DNA of 6,432 nucleotides from Acidobacteriota bacterium (lineage in GTDB: Bacteria > Acidobacteriota > Vicinamibacteria > Vicinamibacterales > SCN-69-37): contig JAKALV010000192.1 of the NCBI GenBank assembly GCA_021824055.1, forward strand, positions 1 to 6,432. The letters run 5' to 3'. How positions within the stretch are numbered: the first letter of the stretch is position 1; every line of letters starts with the position of its first letter. A program made the translations under genes and the position numbers. Below the pieces are notes generated by a model. That model did not search any database. It was given only the letters and a program-made list of their open reading frames with translations, and was not told the DNA's origin. Shown piece by piece: positions 1 to 4,100 of this stretch.

Positions 1-1102
1 GTGGCGGTGGGGGTGGCGGCGGGACCGGCGGCACGAACTTGCGCACGCCCGGGTGGTAGCCCAGCCGCACGTTGAAGCCCTGCGAGTCCAGAGACTTCGC
101 CGCGAATGACGCCGGGCACGCGGCGCAGCCGGTGGCGACGGCGTCGGTCCGGGACTTCATCGCGAGATTCCAGCTGCCGGCCACGCCGATGAACATGCCG
201 TTCCGGAATTCGAACGCGGCGCCGAGCGCGGCATAGAACGGATTCTTCAGGTTCGTGGACGTCGGGACGGCGGAGCCGTCGAGGCCCAGCTGGCCGGCCG
301 GCGCGGTGATCGTCTTGTTGTTGTAGAACTCACCGAAGAGTTCCGCCGTGGCCGTGAAGCCGAAATTCTTGCGCGTCGGGAACCCCGCGCCCACGCCCCA
401 GCGCACGCCATTGGTCAGCGAGTAGCCGCTCGGATTGCCGCGGACGATGTAGCCGGCATAGGCCGAGAGGTCCGCCACCTTGCCGGCTTCCTTGCTCAGC
501 ACGCCATCGAAGGAAAAGTCGACCTTGCCCGACGAGGCGCCCGCGGTCTTGTCGCCGGTGGGAAGCTTGACGCCGCCGCGCACGGCAAACGCCACCGGCT
601 TCTCGTCGGCTTCACTCACGAAATTGATCTTTGCGCCAAGATTCAGGTCGCCGACCTTGCTGATCCACTGGCTGCGGTCGAGCGGGTAGTTCGGCAGGAT
701 GCCGCCGCCGGTGCCGGTTGATGCTTCGGCGCTGGTGCTCGTGAAGAACATCGGCCGCGCGCGGCGGTCGATGCGCGTCAGGATGTTGAACGCGCCGTAC
801 ACTTCAACATGTCCGCCGATGCCCACGCCGAGCGTCAGCGGGAAGTTCGACATGTCGCTGAATCCCTGGCCGTCATCGAAATTTGTGCGATAGAGGCTGA
901 ACGAGAACTTCTTGGCGGGCAGGACCTCCGCGATGGGCACAAAAAAGAGGCCGGTGTCGCCGCTCGCCGTGGTCTTGGCCGAACGTGTGTCGTTGGCTGG
1001 CGGTGGATTGGGGTTGGTTGTGGACTGGGCGGCAGCCGTCGACGCGATCGCCAGCGCCACGCCGAACACCGTCACTGCGAACCGGGGTGTGATGTGTCTC
1101 AT
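1..1102 (-). CDS. Outer-membrane beta-barrel protein, probably OmpA-like (3' end outside window)
   Basis: Partial gene; about 367 codons are visible, read leftward and open to the window edge. The start ATG is preceded by AGGAAAGG with an 8-base spacer. Residues 1-25 are a Sec-type signal peptide: Arg near the N-terminus, a hydrophobic core, and an AAA site before Gln26. After a Pro/Asn/Thr-rich stretch (about 27-45), residues about 50-350 show alternating polar/hydrophobic strands with many Gly and aromatic residues (LTLGVGIGGHVEVYGAF, VGDLNLGAKINF, VRGGVKLPTGDK), as expected for an outer-membrane barrel. Near the end there is a CxxC pair (Cys326, Cys329), then GFNVRLGYHPG as a probable last strand. 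A proline run begins at residue 357 (VPPVPPPPPPP) and continues past the edge. In related proteins such a linker leads to an OmpA C-terminal peptidoglycan-binding domain; that domain is not visible, so the OmpA label is inference. Alternatives are a general porin-like or transport barrel. Confidence 0.8.
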   Translation of the reverse strand, partial: MRHITPRFAVTVFGVALAIASTAAAQSTTNPNPPPANDTRSAKTTASGDTGLFFVPIAEVLPAKKFSFSLYRTNFDDGQGFSDMSNFPLTLGVGIGGHVEVYGAFNILTRIDRRARPMFFTSTSAEASTGTGGGILPNYPLDRSQWISKVGDLNLGAKINFVSEADEKPVAFAVRGGVKLPTGDKTAGASSGKVDFSFDGVLSKEAGKVADLSAYAGYIVRGNPSGYSLTNGVRWGVGAGFPTRKNFGFTATAELFGEFYNNKTITAPAGQLGLDGSAVPTSTNLKNPFYAALGAAFEFRNGMFIGVAGSWNLAMKSRTDAVATGCAACPASFAAKSLDSQGFNVRLGYHPGVRKFVPPVPPPPPPP

Positions 1103-1110
1103 GTGAGATT

Positions 1111-1118
1111 CCTTTCCT
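1111..1118 (-). promoter_or_regulatory. Ribosome binding site of the barrel-protein gene
   Basis: On the minus strand the sequence AGGAAAGG lies 8 bases before the ATG at 1102. Its purine-rich core and spacing fit a Shine-Dalgarno site and decide this start. The signal peptide beginning directly at this ATG agrees. Confidence 0.7.
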
Positions 1119-1135
1119 AGGGTGCCCTAATCCCC

Positions 1136-1165
1136 ATGCTAGTACCGGCCTGCCCCGCAAGTCAA
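1136..1165 (-). promoter_or_regulatory. Putative sigma70-type promoter of the barrel-protein gene
   Basis: Reading leftward, TTGACT (1165-1160) resembles a -35 box with five of six consensus bases. After 18 bases comes TAGCAT (1141-1136), a -10-like hexamer with four of six consensus bases. The expected transcription start is near 1129, giving a leader of about 27 bases that contains the ribosome binding site. This is a consensus match by eye with no experimental support. TACTAG at 1144-1139 is an alternative -10 with a poorer 15-base spacer. Confidence 0.4.
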
Positions 1166-1179
1166 TGTAAACGCTTGAG
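1166..1179. promoter_or_regulatory. Weak LacI-family-like operator
   Basis: TGTAAACGCTTGAG matches the typical LacI/GalR-family palindrome TGTAAACGCTTACA at 11 of 14 positions, including the central CG. It abuts the proposed -35 box of the leftward barrel gene, where a repressor could act. The right arm is degenerate, so symmetry is poor, and no regulator gene is present in the window. A chance match is quite possible. Confidence 0.2.
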
Positions 1180-1217
1180 TTGCCCCGATAGCGGCGCCGC
1201 GGAGCCGGAGGCGCTGG

Positions 1218-1225
1218 GGTATACT
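1218..1225 (+). promoter_or_regulatory. Putative -10 element of the tatA-tatC-S41 operon
   Basis: GGTATACT contains TATACT (1220-1225), five of six matches to the TATAAT box, in an otherwise very GC-rich stretch. Transcription would begin near 1232, giving a leader of about 22 bases that includes the tatA ribosome binding site. No convincing -35 box lies 16-18 bases upstream. The same octamer occurs before smc at 4079-4086, which supports its being a local promoter signature. Confidence 0.45.
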
Positions 1226-1240
1226 GCGAGTGCACGGCCA

Positions 1241-1246
1241 AAGGAG
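1241..1246 (+). promoter_or_regulatory. Ribosome binding site of tatA
   Basis: AAGGAG, followed by the T/A-rich 7-base spacer TTTATTT, stands before the ATG at 1254. This is the strongest Shine-Dalgarno site in the window. It decides the ATG at 1254 over the in-frame GTG at 1230, which has no such site. Confidence 0.75.
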
Positions 1247-1253
1247 TTTATTT

Positions 1254-1571
1254 ATGGGTCTCGGGGTTCCCGAACTTATTGTCATCTTTGTCATCGCACT
1301 CATCTTTTTTGGACCGAAGAAACTGCCCGAGCTGGGCAAGTCCCTGGGCAAGGGCATCGCGGAATTCAAGAAGGCCTCGAACGAACTGCGCAACACCCTC
1401 GAAGAAGAAGTGCGTCTCGACGAGCAGAAACAGCGGACACCGCCCGCGCCGCCGCAGATCGCGGCCAGCCCTGACACGATTCATTCAAGCGCCAAGGATG
1501 CGATCGACGCGGTGTCCCCGCCGGCGGTGACGACCGGTGAAACGGTGGCACGGGGCGAACACGGTTCGTAA
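1254..1571 (+). CDS. tatA: Twin-arginine translocase subunit TatA
   Basis: TatA oligomerises in the inner membrane to form the passage through which the Tat system exports folded proteins carrying twin-arginine signals. The 105-residue product begins with a short periplasmic N-terminus and one membrane helix (about residues 6-18). The diagnostic FG hinge (Phe19-Gly20) follows, then the amphipathic helix PKKLPELGKSLGKGIAEFKK (21-40). A charged helix (to about 60) leads into a low-complexity Pro/Ala/Thr tail, typical of the family. Glu7 lies at the start of the membrane helix, a position occupied by Glu in E. coli TatB and Gln in E. coli TatA. No tatB is seen nearby, so this protein may serve both roles, as in minimal TatA/TatC systems (inference). 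The start follows AAGGAG; an in-frame GTG 24 bases upstream is unlikely. It is the first gene of the probable operon, and tatC begins two bases after its stop. Confidence 0.93.
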   Translation: MGLGVPELIVIFVIALIFFGPKKLPELGKSLGKGIAEFKKASNELRNTLEEEVRLDEQKQRTPPAPPQIAASPDTIHSSAKDAIDAVSPPAVTTGETVARGEHGS

Positions 1572-1573
1572 GC

Positions 1574-2395
1574 GTGCTCCCGTCGTCTGTGGCCTCCCCG
1601 CACGAGCCTCCCGATAGGGAAGAAGACCTGGACGAGCCGTCGGAGGAAGGCGAGGGCTCATCCCGCATGAGCTTCCTCGAGCACCTCGAGGAGCTGCGCA
1701 AGCGGATCATCTACTCGGTCTACGGCATCATCGCGGGCTGCGCCGTCGCGTTCTTCTTCGCGGTGCCGCTCACGCACTACCTCGAACGGTACCTGACGGC
1801 GTTTGGCGGCCGGCTCATCTTTACCGAGCTGATGGGCGGCTTCATGTTCTTCTTCAAGGTCGGCGCCCTGTCGGGCCTCATGCTGGCGACGCCGATCGTT
1901 CTCTGGCAGCTCTGGATGTTTGTCGCGCCGGGTCTGTACGCGCGCGAGCGCCGCGTGGTGCTGCCGTTCGTGGCGTCCTCGACGCTGCTGTTCGCGGCGG
2001 GCGTGGCCTTCGCGCACAAGGTGGCGATTCCCTCGATGCTGCGCTTTTTCGCCAGCTTCGAGAGCCCGTACGTGGACATGCGCCCGAACATCTCGGACGC
2101 GTTCGACTTCTACGTGAAGATGGTGCTGGCCTTCGGCATCGTGTTTCAGATGCCGATTCTGGTCTTCTTTCTGGCGCGATTCGGCATCGTCACGGCGGGC
2201 TTCCTGTGGAAGCATTTCCGGTACGCGATCCTGATCATCTTTGTCATCGCTGCGATCGCCACGCCGACCTCCGATCCGGTGAACCAGACGATTTTTGCCG
2301 CGCCGATGATCATCCTGTACCTCATCAGCATCCTGGTGGCCAAGGTGTTCCAGAAACGGCCGGCCCGGGATGACGTGGATGACGCTGACGAGTGA
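1574..2395 (+). CDS. tatC: Twin-arginine translocase subunit TatC
   Basis: TatC is the polytopic inner-membrane receptor that binds twin-arginine signal peptides and recruits TatA. The 273-residue reading shows six membrane helices (about 45-65, 94-118, 131-152, 180-201, 215-231, 238-257). Landmarks match E. coli TatC: the cytoplasmic signal-binding segment SFLEHLEELRKR (Glu40 and Arg42, equivalent to Glu15 and Arg17); FVAPGLYARERR with Phe116 and Glu125 (equivalent to Phe94 and Glu103); and TPTSDP with Asp234 (equivalent to Asp211). The helix-4 position usually held by Glu170 is Gln192. Before Met32 there is an acidic 31-residue extension. The start is uncertain. GTG 1574 lies two bases after tatA and suits translational coupling; ATG 1667 gives the canonical MSFLEHLEELR beginning but would leave a 95-base gap and has only a weak GAGGG site. 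The C-terminus is short and acidic. S41 follows closely. Confidence 0.93.
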   Translation: MLPSSVASPHEPPDREEDLDEPSEEGEGSSRMSFLEHLEELRKRIIYSVYGIIAGCAVAFFFAVPLTHYLERYLTAFGGRLIFTELMGGFMFFFKVGALSGLMLATPIVLWQLWMFVAPGLYARERRVVLPFVASSTLLFAAGVAFAHKVAIPSMLRFFASFESPYVDMRPNISDAFDFYVKMVLAFGIVFQMPILVFFLARFGIVTAGFLWKHFRYAILIIFVIAAIATPTSDPVNQTIFAAPMIILYLISILVAKVFQKRPARDDVDDADE

Positions 2396-2400
2396 CCTGG

Positions 2401-2409
2401 TGGTAGCAT
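2401..2409 (+). promoter_or_regulatory. Possible extended -10 element before the S41 peptidase gene
   Basis: TGGTAGCAT fits an extended -10 (TGn plus TAGCAT) and ends 7 bases before the ATG at 2417. A transcript would therefore begin at or next to that ATG and be leaderless. The layout echoes TGGTATACT before smc. The bases GGTGG (2399-2403) overlap it and could instead be a weak ribosome binding site for GTG 2411, so the two readings compete. There is no -35 box I would defend. Confidence 0.3.
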
Positions 2410-2416
2410 CGTGACC

Positions 2417-4015
2417 ATGTTCAAAGCGATTCCTGCGGCGGCCCTGATCGTGGCGGCGTCGGCCGCGGCCGGCGGCATGATGGGCGGCCAGGTGCCCGCG
2501 GCCGGCCGGGACCGCATCAATGAGCGCTACCGCGTGTACACGGCCGCGCTGGCGGACATCGAGCAGCAGTATGTTGAGCCGGTGGACGCCGCGACGGCCG
2601 TGTACGGCTCGATCGACGGCCTGCTGCGCACGCTCGACCCGCACTCGTCGTTCTTCGATCCCAACACCTACGCGCAGATGCGCGAACGGCAGGAAGGCAA
2701 GTACCCCGGCATCGGCGTCACGATCGTGGCCGCCAATGAGGATGTGACGGTGACTGAGCTGTTCGAGGGATCGCCGGCATACAAGGCCGGTATCCGCCGC
2801 GGCGACGTGATCGCGAGGGTCGGCACCGAGAGCGCGAAGGGCTGGACCACGCGGCAGGTGTCGGACAAGATTCGCGGGCCCAAGGGCACCACCGTGAACG
2901 TGTCGATTCGCCGGCCGGGCTCGGACACGCTGATTGAACTCACCGTGATGCGCGACGAGATCAACATCACGACCGTGAGCGCGGCGTTCATGCTGCAGCC
3001 CGGCACGGCGTACCTTCGCCTGCGGGACTTCTCGGAAACGAGCGACGGGGAAATTCAGGCGGCACTCAAGAAGCTGTCGGGACAGGGCATGGAACGGCTC
3101 GTCCTCGATCTGCGCGACAACCCGGGCGGCCTGCTCGACGCCGCGATCGGCATCGCCAGCCATTTCCTCAAGCGCGGACAGATGGTCGTGTACACGCGCG
3201 GCCGCGTGCAGAATTCGGACAAGGACTATCCCGCCGTCGTGCAGGGGCAGTACCTCAACGTGCCGCTGATCGTCATGGTCAACCGCGGCAGCGCGAGCGC
3301 GTCGGAGATCGTCACCGGCGCGATGCAGGATCACGATCGCGCGATCATCGTGGGCGAGCAGACGTTCGGCAAGGCGCTCGTCCAGTCGGTGTACCGCATC
3401 GCGAACGGCGCCGGACTCGCGTTGACCACCGGGCGCTACTACACGCCGAGCGGCCGCATGATTCAGCGGCCGTGGGACGGCGCGTTCGACGATTACCTGA
3501 CCTACGGCCTGCGCGACCAGACCGAGCATCGCGAGCATCCGGCCAGCGAGCTGAAGTACACGGACAGCGGCCGCAAAGTGTATGGCGGCGGCGGCATCGA
3601 GCCGGATCACTTCATGGCCGGGCCGATCGAGGGGTTCAACCCGAGCTATCCCACGCGCCAGCTCTTCAATCGCGGGATGTTTGTGGGCTTCGCGGAACGG
3701 TTCACCGCCGACGGCGACACCCGCCCGGCGAACCGGCGCGTGTCCAGCCAGCACAAGGTGCTGCGCGGGTTCGAGGTGACGCCGGCGATTCTGGAGGAGT
3801 TCAAGCAGTACGCGATCTCGCAGCACGTGAAGGTGGACGAGGCCGCGTTTGCGACCGACGTCGCGTTCATCAAGGCCATGATCCACTTCGAGGTGGACGT
3901 GGATCTGTTCGGCGTCGAAGAAGCGCGCCGGCAGTTGCTGAAGCTGGATCCCCAGGCCCGGTTCGCGCTTGGCTTCTTCGACGAAGCGAAAGCACTCCTC
4001 AGCGCGAAGAAGTAG
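2417..4015 (+). CDS. S41-family C-terminal processing peptidase with PDZ domain
   Basis: A serine endopeptidase of the CtpA/CtpB/Tsp type, expected to act in the periplasm by trimming or degrading envelope proteins recognised by their C-termini. Numbering from ATG 2417 (532 residues): a hydrophobic signal or anchor (about 1-20, one Lys, no twin arginine), a helical segment containing LRTLDPHSSFFDP, then a PDZ domain (about 98-182; GIGVTI carboxylate loop, GSPAYKAGIRRGDVI). The peptidase core (about 188-370) has LRDNPGG, then GSASASEI with catalytic Ser294, TFGK with Lys319 and VQSV with Gln323. The spacings of 25 and 4 residues match the Ser-Lys-Gln triad of CtpB. A helical C-terminal region of about 125 residues follows (from FNPSYP, about 407). 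GTG 2411 is an alternative start adding two residues. It lies about 20 bases after tatC and is probably co-transcribed with it; a terminator follows. The exact paralogue name and substrate are unknown. Confidence 0.93.
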   Translation: MFKAIPAAALIVAASAAAGGMMGGQVPAAGRDRINERYRVYTAALADIEQQYVEPVDAATAVYGSIDGLLRTLDPHSSFFDPNTYAQMRERQEGKYPGIGVTIVAANEDVTVTELFEGSPAYKAGIRRGDVIARVGTESAKGWTTRQVSDKIRGPKGTTVNVSIRRPGSDTLIELTVMRDEINITTVSAAFMLQPGTAYLRLRDFSETSDGEIQAALKKLSGQGMERLVLDLRDNPGGLLDAAIGIASHFLKRGQMVVYTRGRVQNSDKDYPAVVQGQYLNVPLIVMVNRGSASASEIVTGAMQDHDRAIIVGEQTFGKALVQSVYRIANGAGLALTTGRYYTPSGRMIQRPWDGAFDDYLTYGLRDQTEHREHPASELKYTDSGRKVYGGGGIEPDHFMAGPIEGFNPSYPTRQLFNRGMFVGFAERFTADGDTRPANRRVSSQHKVLRGFEVTPAILEEFKQYAISQHVKVDEAAFATDVAFIKAMIHFEVDVDLFGVEEARRQLLKLDPQARFALGFFDEAKALLSAKK

Positions 4016-4030
4016 AAGAAGCAGCGGAGG

Positions 4031-4054
4031 CGCCACATTTTGTGGCGGGTTTTG
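4031..4054 (+). terminator. Rho-independent terminator after the S41 gene
   Basis: CGCCACA (4031-4037), loop TTT, TGTGGCG (4041-4047) form a perfect 7-bp stem, followed by GGG and a short TTTT run (4050-4053). It starts 15 bases after the S41 stop codon and separates the tat-S41 unit from smc. The T tract is short and interrupted from the stem by G residues, so termination may be partial. Confidence 0.6.
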
Positions 4055-4078
4055 GCCTAGCCCCACCTAATTGGGCTT

Positions 4079-4086
4079 GGTATACT
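4079..4086 (+). promoter_or_regulatory. Putative extended -10 element of smc
   Basis: TATACT (4081-4086), preceded by TGG, gives an extended -10 box (TGGTATACT). It ends 14 bases before the smc ATG. The octamer GGTATACT is identical to the one before tatA. The predicted start of transcription, near 4093, leaves a leader of about 8 bases with no Shine-Dalgarno sequence. No good -35 box is visible at standard distance. Confidence 0.45.
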
Positions 4087-4100
4087 TCGTTCAACTTTCG

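Noticed and set aside
480..1120. Several small plus-strand frames opposite the barrel-protein gene.
   Set aside because: The minus-strand frame has a signal peptide, a ribosome binding site and continuous barrel-like strands; the plus-strand frames have none of these.
1183..1219. GC-rich imperfect hairpin (CCCC/GGGG and AGCG/CGCT arms, with an inner GCGGCGCCGC palindrome) just upstream of the tatA -10 element.
   Set aside because: The arms are short, interrupted by a bulge, and lack a T tract. Chance pairing is common at this GC content, so I do not call a terminator or riboswitch.
1658..4066. An 802-codon open reading frame on the minus strand, opposite tatC and the S41 peptidase gene.
   Set aside because: It is the complement of two well-recognised genes. 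Its product is rich in Arg, His, Asp, Glu, Val and Ala with no recognisable domain, as expected when GC-rich codon bias removes antisense stops. No ribosome binding site or promoter supports it.
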